Shown here: piece after piece, positions 10,262 to 20,629 of the stretch
Numbering within the stretch: position 1 is the first letter of the stretch
Layout: each line of letters opens with the position of its first letter
Assembly (NCBI RefSeq): GCF_030253575.1
Contig: NC_080565.1
Span: forward strand, 9,361,001 to 9,425,000
Length of the DNA stretch: 64,000 nucleotides
Direction of reading: 5' to 3'
DNA from: Rhododendron vialii
Lineage: Eukaryota; Streptophyta; Magnoliopsida; Ericales; Ericaceae
Translations under genes and position numbers: made by a program
The notes under the pieces: model-generated
Database searches by the model: none
Told to the model about the DNA's origin: nothing
What the model saw: the letters and a program-made list of their open reading frames with translations, nothing else

Positions 10262-12261
10262 CCGAAAGTGAGAGAGTGAGATGGAGTGTGTGCTTGTGTT
10301 TGATTACTTACACAAGCAACATTTATAGCCTTAAGCCTATTTTTGACCACTTGCCAACCCATTTCTAGTCTTTCAAAGTACAAAGCTAGGCCATGATTAT
10401 ATTCCTTCTTGCAAGCAACCTCCCCATAGACTTGACAAGTCAAAAACCCTTCATGATGGCCTAAGATTTGGCCTAAAATGGAAGTGACAAGTCATGGAAG
10501 GCTATGACTTGATTGAAAGACTTGAAATGACCACTTAATGGAGCAAATCCATGGGAGAGAGAGAGAGAGATATGGCTGGCCATAGAGGAGGGAGGAGGAG
10601 CTCAAGTGTTGGCTATAAATAGCACCCCATGTCTTCCATTCAACTCACACCCTCACTCAATTGCCATTTCCATTTTCCAGACAGCTTACTGCCCTTCACG
10701 AATCCTCATTTTTCTCCTGCTTAAAATAGTTTTTGGAACCAACTCCCTTCGGAAAAGTTGTAGAGCACTTCGAAACCTTCAAGTTAGAGCCAAGAACCAC
10801 CCCAATCGGTGAAGAAATGACAAAGATATTGGCATCCGAAGTTCAGTAAAAATCTCGGATTTCCATTTCCAGACAGCATACTGTCTCTTCCTTTATCACC
10901 ATTTTTCTCCTACCTAAAGTAGTTTCTAGGATCAACTTCCTTCACGAAAGTCGTAGAGCACTTCAAGAGCTTCAACTTCGACCCAAGAACGATCATATTC
11001 GGCCAAATACTGACCGAGTTACTGCCATCCAAAGTTCGGTCCAGATTTGCGAGTTTCACCACCCGTAAAATCTTCCAACTAGCTTATTCGGCCCCGACTA
11101 GTTTCGGATCAAGGTAAATTATTCTTACCCCTAACTCTAAGTTTATCCTTACTCACTTACTTACTTATTCCAAGTAAAACGTATGTTGTTTGATCTTTAA
11201 GAAAAAACGGTTTTCGAAAGTTAAAACGTTACCATGTGAATCGAAGTATTCGTATTTTGATATTCCAAGGAGTATGAGCTTACATACATAAATCGAATGT
11301 GTTACTTGTAGTATATTATAGAATTGGATGATCTTGTTAGAATGTTTCATGCTTACTTTTGTCCTACCGCGGAGTCTTTGCATGTAAACGAGACACGAGA
11401 ACCGAGAAAGTAGAAACATGGCACCTAGGGTGTGATAAATGAAAGGAAATGTTTTCCGAAGAAGGAAATATTTTTGAAACTACATTATGACCGGTTTTGG
11501 TGGCATAATGTGAGTTGGGTGTGTGTTCCAATGGAGATCCGGAATAGCGGAACCATTGTGAGGTTGTGTGCGTTCCCATGGGAACCCGGACCGGCGGAAC
11601 CATGGTGAGGTATGGCTTGGTTATCCGCGGAGAGGAGCCAATGCAAGATTTTGTGTGCCAATGGGAACCCGGTGCGGCGGAACCATTGTGAGGATACTCG
11701 GGAGACCGGAACGGCGGAACCGAGGTTGGGTGTGTTAAACAAATGATTTTTGAAAGATTGAGTTGTAAATGAAAATGTTGACACGGTCTACGACGAGTCG
11801 CGTAGGAGAAACACGGAAATCTTGGACACCAACGATAGATGATTAACGAATATGGGTGTGTCATTGTTAGCTATATATACATGTATCATGTGGAAATCGA
11901 TGATTGTATAACCTGTTGTTTGTAAGTTATGGGTTAGCGGGTATGGGTTTGTTCTACTGAGCTTTTGTAGCTCACGGTGTTACCTTTGGTGACCCTGACA
12001 TATTATATCGGTGGCGACGCTGGTATAATGTGTCAGACTTTGTAGATGATCAAGGTGAGCAGTACACCTTGGAGGCCTTTGGAGCTGAAGAGTTGGCTCA
12101 GATGAAGGAGCAGGCGGAGCTGTAGTTAGGGACCTTAGTTTCCCTTCCCTTGTGTAATAAAAGTACTCTCATGAGAGTTATGTTGTAATAATGAGCTAGA
12201 CTCACTTTGTTTTTGCAATAAAATGTTTTCTTTAACGTACCCAAAAATTCGGGGCGTTACA
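9342..12261 (+). repeat. 5' LTR (2920 bp)
   Basis: Begins TGTAACGACCC, ends GGCGTTACA; the termini form an imperfect inverted repeat. It holds a GA microsatellite (about 10208-10260), a TATAAATA box at 10614-10621 and polyadenylation-type AATAAA signals at about 12158 and 12220. Imperfect internal duplications occur at about 9820-9975/10003-10165 and 10666-10850/10857-11045, plus short GGGAACCCGG..GGCGGAACC repeats at 11515-11725. The ORFs inside are duplicated in the 3' LTR and are not genes. Confidence 0.95.
10614..10621 (+). promoter_or_regulatory. LTR TATA box
   Basis: TATAAATA in GGCTATAAATAGC, followed about 30 bases later by a C/A-rich stretch suited to transcription start. It probably marks the U3/R boundary near 10645. 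The same box is at 16599-16606 in the 3' LTR. Confidence 0.7.
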
Positions 12262-12264
12262 ACT

Positions 12265-12276
12265 TGGTATCAGAGC
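12265..12276 (+). other. Primer-binding site, initiator tRNA-Met type
   Basis: TGGTATCAGAGC, three bases after the LTR end, is the complement of the 3' end of plant initiator tRNA-Met and is the standard primer site of many plant LTR elements. Confidence 0.93.
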
Positions 12277-12757
12277 TTTAGGTTCAAAACCTCGGCCATG
12301 GGTAGAATGGGTAGAACCATGAGATAGTTTGACCGTTGCACAAACGTGAATTGAGTTTAAGTTTACCGTCCCAAATTGGGTGGAATTCTGTCAAAACAAT
12401 CTTCGGATTGAAGCAAGGCACGGAAATTGGCAGTACAGCCGAGCTGGGAATTCCCGAACAATTGGATGATAACTTAAATCAAGAATCGAATGTGGGACTT
12501 AGAAACTTGAAAATATTTTTGGTATTAGTAAACCTTGCGGCCTGTTGTTGGGATAAATATTTTTCCACGTCTTTTAAACGACGAGAGCGGAACCTAGCAC
12601 CGAGTGCCACCCCATTAGGCGTGGCAAACCGCACCCCCCTAACCGTCCAATTTCAAAAAAAAAAAAAAAAAAAAAATTTCAACCTCCAAAATTCAAATTT
12701 CAAACTTCAAATTTAAATTTCCAATCTTTCCCTCCACAACACCCCTTTTCCGTCCCC

Positions 12758-12765
12758 TATATATA
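12758..12765 (+). promoter_or_regulatory. Internal TATA box upstream of the 90-codon ORF
   Basis: TATATATA in CCCCTATATATACCCC, about 100 bases before the ATG at 12862, followed by a CT/CA-rich leader typical of plant 5' UTRs. It lies inside the retrotransposon's internal leader, where a promoter is not expected. Prediction only. Confidence 0.5.
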
Positions 12766-12861
12766 CCCCACCACCACTTCCATCTCATCATCTTCCTCAC
12801 CATCATAACTCCTCCAAATCTCCATCATATCCTATCAAGCCGAACCGAACCGAGCCGAGCC

Positions 12862-13134
12862 ATGGCAACCCGACGACGAGGATTTCCGGAAGACGCCATA
12901 TTCCGAGAAATCGAGCGAGCCGAAATAACCATAACAATCCAAACCTTATGGTTGCAACTCTTCGCCCTCATTATATTTTGTGCGGTAGTCACAATAGGCA
13001 TGCCACGGTGGTTCGCCGTGAATAACCGTCTCAACACCTTCTGGTACGGGACTCTCGTCGTGGCCGTCGCACTCGCCGCAGTCATAAAGGAGTACGAACG
13101 TCAGTTGCGCCAAGCTTACAACGAAAGATGGTAG
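12862..13134 (+). CDS. Unrecognised 90-aa membrane-protein-like ORF inside the retrotransposon leader
   Basis: I do not recognise this protein. It begins at an ATG in strong context (GCCATGGC). It has a charged N-terminus (MATRRRGF...), a hydrophobic stretch at about residues 28-47, a second at about 61-77, and a charged C-terminus ending NERW. Two membrane passes are therefore plausible. It lies between the primer site and gag, in a leader of about 1.25 kb that is long for this class. It has its own TATA box about 100 bases upstream, and a 3' part that reads like a plant 3' UTR. This could be a captured host gene or an accessory element gene. The GC-rich codons differ from the AT-rich LTRs. 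An antisense ORF of 86 codons overlaps it, so coding status is unproven. Confidence 0.5.
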   Translation: MATRRRGFPEDAIFREIERAEITITIQTLWLQLFALIIFCAVVTIGMPRWFAVNNRLNTFWYGTLVVAVALAAVIKEYERQLRQAYNERW

Positions 13135-13511
13135 AGAATCTCGAGGATGGGCGAGACCCGAACCCAACGACGCCATTTAGACATATATTAGGCCGATTGT
13201 AATCCTTCGGGATGTAGGATGTCGAAAATTAGGATCCCTTCTATCTGTTTAAATATGTACTCTTCCTATGTTATTAATGAAGGGCTTATTTCAGTTACTA
13301 TTTATTCTATTATGTTCTTGATCTCTATTCACGTATGTGACCCTACTTGCCATTATAGTGGAACTCTATGCTTATTTGTGAAAAGCTTGCTTTTGTTGAT
13401 TGCATACTACTCGATAAACTACTTCGACTTTTGAAAAGAAACACCATGTGCAAAAAAAAAAAAAATTGTTTAAGTAGACTAAAAGTTTCCCCTTTCAATT
13501 TTTACTCGTAG

Positions 13512-14813
13512 ATGGCGAACCGACGCAATGGACTAGGACACGATAATGGAGGACCCTCTAACGCGAACCCCGACCTAGCCCAGATCATGCAAGCGTTCAT
13601 AGCTGCTTTGAACGCTAACCGCCAAAACCAAAACCACGACGACGGACCTATGACCCGAACCCGAGCAATGAACGAGTTCTGCAAACGCAGACCTCCGACC
13701 TTTCATGGGGACACCAACCCTGTCATGGCCGAGACGTGGCTAAATGAGGTCAAGATGATCCTCAAAACCTTAGGGATTACCCAAGACGGAGATCGTGTGG
13801 CCCTAACCACCTACCAACTGAAGGGAGAAGCCCGCTATTGGTGGGATCTGATGGAGGCGACCCATGACATTGCCACCATGACCTTTGCTGAGTTCGAGAC
13901 TTTGTTTCTCGACAAGTACTTTCCCACGCCCCTTCGCTTATCCAAGGAACAAGAGTTCTTGAACCTGAAACAAGGAACAATGACCGTCACCCAGTACGCG
14001 GCCAAATTCGAAGAACTGTCCCGCTATGCCTTAACCTCCATACCTACTGAAGACAAGAAGGCAAGACGGTTCGAGTGGGGACTGACAACCGCTCGAAAGG
14101 CTGTGGTAGCTCAAGCTTTTGCCACCTACGCCGAAGTAGTGAAGTGTGCACTCCGGCTAGAGAGTGAGGAGACTGACTTCAAAACCCGATGGAAGAAGGT
14201 GACAAGCAGCACCGGCGGACCGATCCGAACCCAACCACCCAACAACAACCGTGGACCCTACCATAACAGACCCTTCACCCCGTCACAGAACAACCAACCC
14301 TGGAGGACTACTACCCCCGAACCTAGCGGGCCACAGAGAGATGGTCAAGACATAGCAACAATTCGGTGTTTCAATTGTCAGGCTATGGGCCACATTAGGC
14401 GCAACTGCCCGCAGCCTCAAAGGAGGAGGGATGGGAACTTTTGGGATCAGAAAGCTCAACAACCTGGACAGGTCGGGTTTGTGATGCAAAACCCCGAGGG
14501 TCCATCACAGCAACAGAATGGGCAGAACAAGGGAAAGCAGCTCATGGGGAACCAGCAAAGCACGGGAGGGCGTATCTTTGCGCTACAGATGGAGGCACAG
14601 GAGCAGGATCCCTCTGTGATCCAAGGTACGCTATTATTGTATAGTACCTATGAGCAAGCCTTGTTTGACTCTAGGGCATCACATTCATTCATATCTACTG
14701 CCTGTGTAACTACTCTAGCCCTAGAAACAGAACCCCTAAGTACGAGTATGAAAGTAACATCACCGTTTGGGGGGAGTATAACTGTTAGTCTAGTGCAAAG
14801 AGGTGTGAACTAG
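13512..14813 (+). CDS. Gag polyprotein with zinc knuckle and N-terminal protease fragment
   Basis: A 433-residue frame from ATG at 13512. The central part (about residues 70-210) has the Ty3/gypsy capsid signature: ETWLNEVKMIL, a YWWDL segment and a FLDKYFP-type motif. A CX2CX4HX4C zinc knuckle (CFNCQAMGH..., first Cys at about residue 286) binds nucleic acid. The last 60 residues enter the aspartic protease, but its active-site triplet reads D-S-R (in FDSRASHS) where retropepsins have D-S/T-G. The frame stops soon after. The capsid part looks intact, so this copy could make virus-like particles but is unlikely to process them. The frame is followed by broken protease/RT sequence. Confidence 0.92.
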   Translation: MANRRNGLGHDNGGPSNANPDLAQIMQAFIAALNANRQNQNHDDGPMTRTRAMNEFCKRRPPTFHGDTNPVMAETWLNEVKMILKTLGITQDGDRVALTTYQLKGEARYWWDLMEATHDIATMTFAEFETLFLDKYFPTPLRLSKEQEFLNLKQGTMTVTQYAAKFEELSRYALTSIPTEDKKARRFEWGLTTARKAVVAQAFATYAEVVKCALRLESEETDFKTRWKKVTSSTGGPIRTQPPNNNRGPYHNRPFTPSQNNQPWRTTTPEPSGPQRDGQDIATIRCFNCQAMGHIRRNCPQPQRRRDGNFWDQKAQQPGQVGFVMQNPEGPSQQQNGQNKGKQLMGNQQSTGGRIFALQMEAQEQDPSVIQGTLLLYSTYEQALFDSRASHSFISTACVTTLALETEPLSTSMKVTSPFGGSITVSLVQRGVN

Positions 14814-15273
14814 AAGTAGCCAACTTGCACCTAAACTGCGATCTTGGAGTGAATGACATGGCGAATTTTGACGTAATCCTGAGGATGAACTGACTATCAG
14901 TACATCAAGCGGTCAAAGACTGCCATCTGAAGATGGTGACCGCGTATACCCCCGTAGGAACTTGTTCTCAATTTAAGGGGGATAGACAAACGGTGAACCC
15001 GACGACGAGAACATCCGAGTGGCAGAATCAACTATTTGGATGGCTCGCTAGTCTCCAATTAGAAGAAGCCAATAGGATGGAAGTGAGATTGCCACGCATC
15101 GTATGCGAGTACGCTGATGTTTTCCCTGAAAAACTTCCTAGCTTACCGCCCCAAAGAGAAATAGACTTCTCTATAGAACTCCAACCGGGAATGGCACCAA
15201 TCTCTATGGCGCCGTACCGAATGACTCCTGCTGAGCTAAAGGAGCTCAAGACCCAACATAGCGACCAAGTCTA
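14814..15273 (+). pseudogene. Protease C-terminus and RT N-terminus remnant
   Basis: Translation in shifted frames gives the protease end (DVILRMN, stop, LSVHQAVKDC) and the pre-RT segment with YADVFPEKLPSLPPQREIDF, a PGMAPIS motif and YRMTPAELKELK. These are the conserved entry to the chromovirus reverse transcriptase. The frame ends at TAA near 15271, and the polymerase core, RNase H and integrase are absent. The sequence jumps to the short conserved tail before the polypurine tract. A large internal deletion is the simplest explanation. Confidence 0.88.
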
Positions 15274-15312
15274 ATCTATAGTCACGTGCCAATTTCGGGG
15301 ACGAAATTGTTT

Positions 15313-15326
15313 TAAGGGGGATAGTT
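15313..15326 (+). other. Polypurine tract
   Basis: AAGGGGGATAG lies directly upstream of the 3' LTR, the expected priming site for plus-strand DNA synthesis. Confidence 0.85.
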
Positions 15327-16206
15327 TGTAACGACCCTGATTTTTAATAAATAAAAATTTCGTTAAATATTTAAATTTTATTTTAATTACTTGGATTTGC
15401 TACTAAATTATTTTTTTAATTTTTATAATCCGTCATAATTAGATTTGAAACTTATAAAATTATATCTTTCACGCCGAGCAATCTAGTCATTTTCTAAAAA
15501 CAAGTATGCTTATAAAAGCACTTGTATATTTTTCCTAACGAGTTAGATAAAATCTTTAAATTATATTTCTTGGCTAGAAATCCTACTTGGCGAGTAAGGT
15601 TAGTTTCCAACCGACTAGTTGGACAAACCAAACTACCGATTCACCTAGTTACATTACCCTAACCCTAATTGGATCTTTTAGACCATCTTTGAGCCTTATG
15701 AACCCCTCCAAACCCTATCGGACCATTAGACCATAGGAGTAATCATTTTACTCCCATGACAAGTCATTTCAAACCCTAATTATTACCAATATTCCTTTAC
15801 CCATTGGTCCATAATTGTTAGGGGAATTTTTGTCCCTTGGTTATTAGACCTTTGACTTGCCTAAATGCATGACAAGACAAGTCATACAAGAATCCCATCA
15901 TTTTGCTTCCAAAAGAAGCAACCTTAGACTTGCCATAATGAGAACCTAGATTTGACTAGTCATTCAAGCCCATACTTACCTTCTTTAACCAATGGTTAAT
16001 AAATGCTAGGAGAATTTTTGACCATTGGTTAATAGCAATTAAGTTGCCAATGAAGCCTTGATTTGACAATACAAAATCATGGGCTAAGGAATCTCATCAT
16101 TTTGCTTCCAAGGGAAGCAAAGCTAGCTTTGCCATGCATGCACACCTATGTTCTAGTCTTAAAATCCTAGACTTACTTTCCTAGATTTTCTTGGATGTAT
16201 ATAGAT

Positions 16207-16246
<40 letters not shown>

Positions 16247-18246
16247 CCGAAAGTGAGAGAGTGAGATGGAGTGTGTGCTTGTGTTTGATTACTTACACAA
16301 GCAACATTTATAGCCTTAAGCCTATTTTTGACCACTTGCCAACCCATTTCTAGTCTTTCAAAGTACAAAGCTAGGCCATGATTATATTCCTTCTTGCAAG
16401 CAACCTCCCCATAGACTTGACAAGTCAAAAACCCTTCATGATGGCCTAAGATTTGGCCTAAAATGGAAGTGACAAGTCATGGAAGGCTATGACTTGATTG
16501 AAAGACTTGAAATGACCACTTAATGGAGCAAATCCATGGGAGAGAGAGAGAGAGATATGGCTGGCCATAGAGGAGGGAGGAGGAGCTCAAGTGTTGGCTA
16601 TAAATAGCACCCCATGTCTTCCATTCAACTCACACCCTCACTCAATTGCCATTTCCATTTTCCAGACAGCTTACTGCCCTTCACGAATCCTCATTTTTCT
16701 CCTGCTTAAAATAGTTTTTGGAACCAACTCCCTTCGGAAAAGTTGTAGAGCACTTCGAAACCTTCAAGTTAGAGCCAAGAACCACCCCAATCGGTGAAGA
16801 AATGACAAAGATATTGGCATCCGAAGTTCAGTAAAAATCTCGGATTTCCATTTCCAGACAGCATACTGTCTCTTCCTTTATCACCATTTTTCTCCTACCT
16901 AAAGTAGTTTCTAGGATCAACTTCCTTCACGAAAGTCGTAGAGCACTTCAAGAGCTTCAACTTCGACCCAAGAACGATCATATTCGGCCAAATACTGACC
17001 GAGTTACTGCCATCCAAAGTTCGGTCCAGATTTGCGAGTTTCACCACCCGTAAAATCTTCCAACTAGCTTATTCGGCCCCGACTAGTTTCGGATCAAGGT
17101 AAATTATTCTTACCCCTAACTCTAAGTTTATCCTTACTCACTTACTTACTTATTCCAAGTAAAACGTATGTTGTTTGATCTTTAAGAAAAAACGGTTTTC
17201 GAAAGTTAAAACGTTACCATGTGAATCGAAGTATTCGTATTTTGATATTCCAAGGAGTATGAGCTTACATACATAAATCGAATGTGTTACTTGTAGTATA
17301 TTATAGAATTGGATGATCTTGTTAGAATGTTTCATGCTTACTTTTGTCCTACCGCGGAGTCTTTGCATGTAAACGAGACACGAGAACCGAGAAAGTAGAA
17401 ACATGGCACCTAGGGTGTGATAAATGAAAGGAAATGTTTTCCGAAGAAGGAAATATTTTTGAAACTACATTATGACCGGTTTTGGTGGCATAATGTGAGT
17501 TGGGTGTGTGTTCCAATGGAGATCCGGAATAGCGGAACCATTGTGAGGTTGTGTGCGTTCCCATGGGAACCCGGACCGGCGGAACCATGGTGAGGTATGG
17601 CTTGGTTATCCGCGGAGAGGAGCCAATGCAAGATTTTGTGTGCCAATGGGAACCCGGTGCGGCGGAACCATTGTGAGGATACTCGGGAGACCGGAACGGC
17701 GGAACCGAGGTTGGGTGTGTTAAACAAATGATTTTTGAAAGATTGAGTTGTAAATGAAAATGTTGACACGGTCTACGACGAGTCGCGTAGGAGAAACACG
17801 GAAATCTTGGACACCAACGATAGATGATTAACGAATATGGGTGTGTCATTGTTAGCTATATATACATGTATCATGTGGAAATCGATGATTGTATAACCTG
17901 TTGTTTGTAAGTTATGGGTTAGCGGGTATGGGTTTGTTCTACTGAGCTTTTGTAGCTCACGGTGTTACCTTTGGTGACCCTGACATATTATATCGGTGGC
18001 GACGCTGGTATAATGTGTCAGACTTTGTAGATGATCAAGGTGAGCAGTACACCTTGGAGGCCTTTGGAGCTGAAGAGTTGGCTCAGATGAAGGAGCAGGC
18101 GGAGCTGTAGTTAGGGACCTTAGTTTCCCTTCCCTTGTGTAATAAAAGTACTCTCATGAGAGTTATGTTGTAATAATGAGCTAGACTCACTTTGTTTTTG
18201 CAATAAAATGTTTTCTTTAACGTACCCAAAAATTCGGGGCGTTACA
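15327..18246 (+). repeat. 3' LTR (2920 bp)
   Basis: Same length, ends and internal ORFs as the 5' LTR at a constant 5985-bp offset. It is followed by GTTTA at 18247-18251. A full base-by-base alignment would be needed for an exact age. Confidence 0.95.
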
Positions 18247-18477
18247 GTTTATCTCTCTTCTTGTGGATTCAAGAACTGCTCGTGGATTCGAGTACTTATT
18301 CGTTTCGATTAGTACGCTAACTAATCTCGTCGTAAATTCCGCTGCGTCACAATCGTTACTCTTAAAGGGACAATACTCCTTGATTTCATGGATACCCACA
18401 AACTTTAGATAATGGTAAAACAATTGAGGTTCTAATGACCTACATCTCTATCAATTTTTATTTGATTGTTTGGTTAA

Positions 18478-19180
18478 AATAGCACAGTAGATCCGTAGTT
18501 AAAATTATCAATTTCACTTATAAAAAAAAATATTAGCACAATTAATTTCATCCACAGACCCAACCAATTTGTCATTCAATTGTTTATTCATAGTAAATTT
18601 GATTATATTGATTCTCCAACGTAAAATGGTAGATAAAATAACTTTATTTTAATACTTTTATTAGATAAACTGGAGCACATATTTGATTTCGTAGCTTCAA
18701 AATTTGTGAATTGGATCTCCGAAAAATTTATTGTTAAATATATCAAAAACTCCAAACCAATCAATTCTTAAACTACACCCATTCTTTATGTTTATTTTTT
18801 CAAACCTCTGATTTCTTATTATGTTTGATATAGAACTAGCTGTTTTGTTTGCCGAGCGCCAAAAGAAAAAAAAGAAAAAAAAAAGAAACCAGAATCGCCT
18901 GTTAGCTTTTGCTTTCATTATGTGAACAATATTTGTAATGCTTGTTTAATAGTACCTATCTTAGAATGCCCAAAACGTGACCCATCGATGATATGAAATG
19001 AATTATAAATCAACCCATTAGATGAATTCTTTATCAAATGAGATTGGCATCCATAGAGTTTCGACCGGGGAAGTGGTATTCTAACAATTTCATTAACAAA
19101 AGCAATGCTGACATGTACGTCTGACAATTGTATTGAGACATAAAATTGTGATTCGGATTGAACTGATTTTTTTTCGGTCA
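18478..19180. repeat. Duplicated block, copy 2 (upstream of the defensin-like gene)
   Basis: Aligns with 2883-4370 from AGCACAGTAGATCCGTAG through GCCCAAAACGTGACCCATCG (about 18968) to GTACGTCTGACAATTGTATTG. It lacks the MITE and the extra internal copy. It carries its own small A-rich insertion at about 18840-18890. It ends about 300 bp before the defensin-like gene's TATA box. Confidence 0.8.
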
Positions 19181-19207
19181 CACGCTATTTTTTTTTTAAA
19201 TTATTGA

Positions 19208-19327
19208 TGCTGTGTTTGGAACATTTTTTGAAAAAAAAATTGAAAAAATAATAAAAGTGATAAGTAGAGAGAGAAATGGGAGAATCTTATGAAAAATACT
19301 TTTCAAAAAGTGTTCCAAACAGAACAT
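19208..19327. mobile_element. Small MITE-like inverted repeat
   Basis: CTGTGTTTGGAAC...TTTTTGAAAA pairs with TTTTCAAAAAGTGTTCCAAACAGAAC. ATG occurs on both flanks, a possible 3-bp duplication. It lies in the promoter region of the defensin-like gene, about 140 bp upstream of the TATA box. Confidence 0.6.
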
Positions 19328-19464
19328 GAACAGTTCAAATCATCCGTGCGAAATTCAAAATGAACCCCATATGACCGTCGATTCATGATCGGTTAAAAAA
19401 CCATCAGAATACACCTAAGAGTCCCACGAACACGTGATGATATAATATTCTATCCGAACACACC

Positions 19465-19472
19465 TATAAATA
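19465..19472 (+). promoter_or_regulatory. TATA box of the defensin-like gene
   Basis: TATAAATA in CACCTATAAATAGG, 120 bases before the ATG at 19585. The spacing fits a short plant 5' UTR. Confidence 0.7.
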
Positions 19473-19584
19473 GGTCTAGATAAGTCAGGAATGAAACCAG
19501 GAAATCCCAATCTTACATTTGCCTCTCCCTTTCCTCTCTCACACAGCCCTTGTTTTTATTTTCCCGAAAAATTACTCTCGGAAG

Positions 19585-20368
19585 ATGGCGCGCTCCATGC
19601 GTTGGCTTTCGATCATGGTCCTTGTCTTAGTGCTTCTCATGGCCTCTGGTTCGTTCTCTATTTTTTGTTGCACTAAAACTAATTTTACCATGTTAATATT
19701 TTCTTCGTCTCTTTTTAAGTGTACAGCTTCGTGATTCCAACTTATTAAAGAAATATTATCATTACACTTTTTACATCAATTTTTACATTCATTTTTCCTA
19801 CTTACCCTCTATGGAGACATCATTATAACACTAATTTTATTCACTAACATTTCAAAATGAAATCTATTTTTCAATCTATTTTTTGTATTGTGGATTTTAT
19901 CTTTTCACGTTTAATTATTACCTTTGGGAAGGAAAGGGGACATTAATTATCAGGTTCACTTCTGTCAATTTTAAAGAAGGAATTATTAGGTAAATTCATT
20001 ACCAACTTTTACCGATTGAGATTTCAATAGAGACACTAGTTTTAGGACAATAAAACAATTCAAAAATACACCAGCAAAGCAATTGAAGATGGGTAAACTA
20101 TACATATATGCAATGACTTATCTCGTTAATACTAAATAAAAAACAAGACCATCTTTGATTAGAAAAATTAAGATGACTTCAGGATTCTCTTAAATTGATT
20201 TTGTGGTGTATTTGTTAATTTCCAGAGATGGCTAAGAGCGTGGTAGAGGGAGTATCTTTCCCATCATGCGGTGACGTGGACTGCCAAAGTGCGTGCGAGC
20301 TGGTGAATGTCGTCCCTGGCGTTGTGATCCCATGCCCAGTGCCGGAGCTGCAGTGTGTATGTGGCTAA
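19585..20368 (+). CDS. Defensin-like (cysteine-stabilised alpha-beta) secreted peptide, two exons
   Basis: Exon 1 is 19585-19648 and exon 2 is 20226-20368, with a GT..AG intron of 577 bases. The joined product has 68 residues. The first 21 form a signal peptide: basic start MARSMRW, hydrophobic core LVLVLLMAS. The mature part has six cysteines at residues 36, 41, 45, 58, 65 and 67. The C-X3-C followed later by C-X-C is the signature of the defensin-like CS-alpha-beta fold (three disulfides). The intron right after the signal-peptide exon is the usual structure for this family. It is likely exported to the apoplast. Such peptides serve in antimicrobial defence, signalling or pollen-pistil recognition, and which applies here cannot be told. 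The family's usual fourth disulfide is absent. The TATA box at 19465 and an intact frame support a functional gene. Confidence 0.8.
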
Positions 20369-20629
20369 TTAATGATTCATGAGAATTGCAAGGCCTCTCT
20401 CTAGCTTGAGGAGTGGCTAGCTACTGCGTGAACAAAGTCTGTGTAATATTGGTGTGAAAATAATGTCGCCTCCTCCTGTGTGATCATGGGGCTTCACTTC
20501 TTCCTTTAGTACTGCATGTTAAACAGTACATGGTTTTCGTACTTATTTACAAGTTGTGTGCATGGCTTTGTTGTTGGTACTGATGTTTATGTTTGGATTA
20601 CTCTCTCTCTCTCTCTCTCGGTAAATCAG
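20369..20629. other. 3' flank of the defensin-like gene
   Basis: Probable 3' UTR and flank. A CT microsatellite lies at about 20601-20619. No other gene is seen. A 94-codon frame at 20516-20800 crosses into LINE sequence and is not considered real. Confidence 0.5.

Larger units (their letters stand above)
9342..18246 (+). mobile_element. Young non-autonomous Ty3/gypsy LTR retrotransposon (chromovirus/Tekay-like)
   Basis: A structurally complete element of 8905 bp. Two 2920-bp LTRs start TGTAACGACCC and end GGGGCGTTACA, and a perfect GTTTA target duplication flanks it (9337-9341, 18247-18251). A tRNA-iMet-type primer site lies 3 bases inside the 5' LTR and a purine-rich tract abuts the 3' LTR. 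The LTRs keep a constant 5985-bp offset, contain identical long ORFs, and I saw no difference where I compared them. This points to a very recent insertion. The internal region encodes gag, a damaged protease and only the start of the RT domain. The RT core, RNase H and integrase are deleted, so it must have moved using another element's enzymes (inference). The CACGTGCC...TTCGGGGACGAAATTG string before the 3' LTR resembles the post-integrase end of Tekay elements. Confidence 0.95.

Noticed and set aside
11364..11864. 166-codon minus-strand ORF (and its twin at 17349-17849)
   Set aside because: It lies wholly within the LTR, appears in both LTRs, and covers short internal repeats; no domain.
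12862..13134. Envelope-like protein of the gypsy element
   Set aside because: Envelope-like ORFs lie after integrase, are much longer and have a signal peptide; this lies before gag and has only 90 residues.
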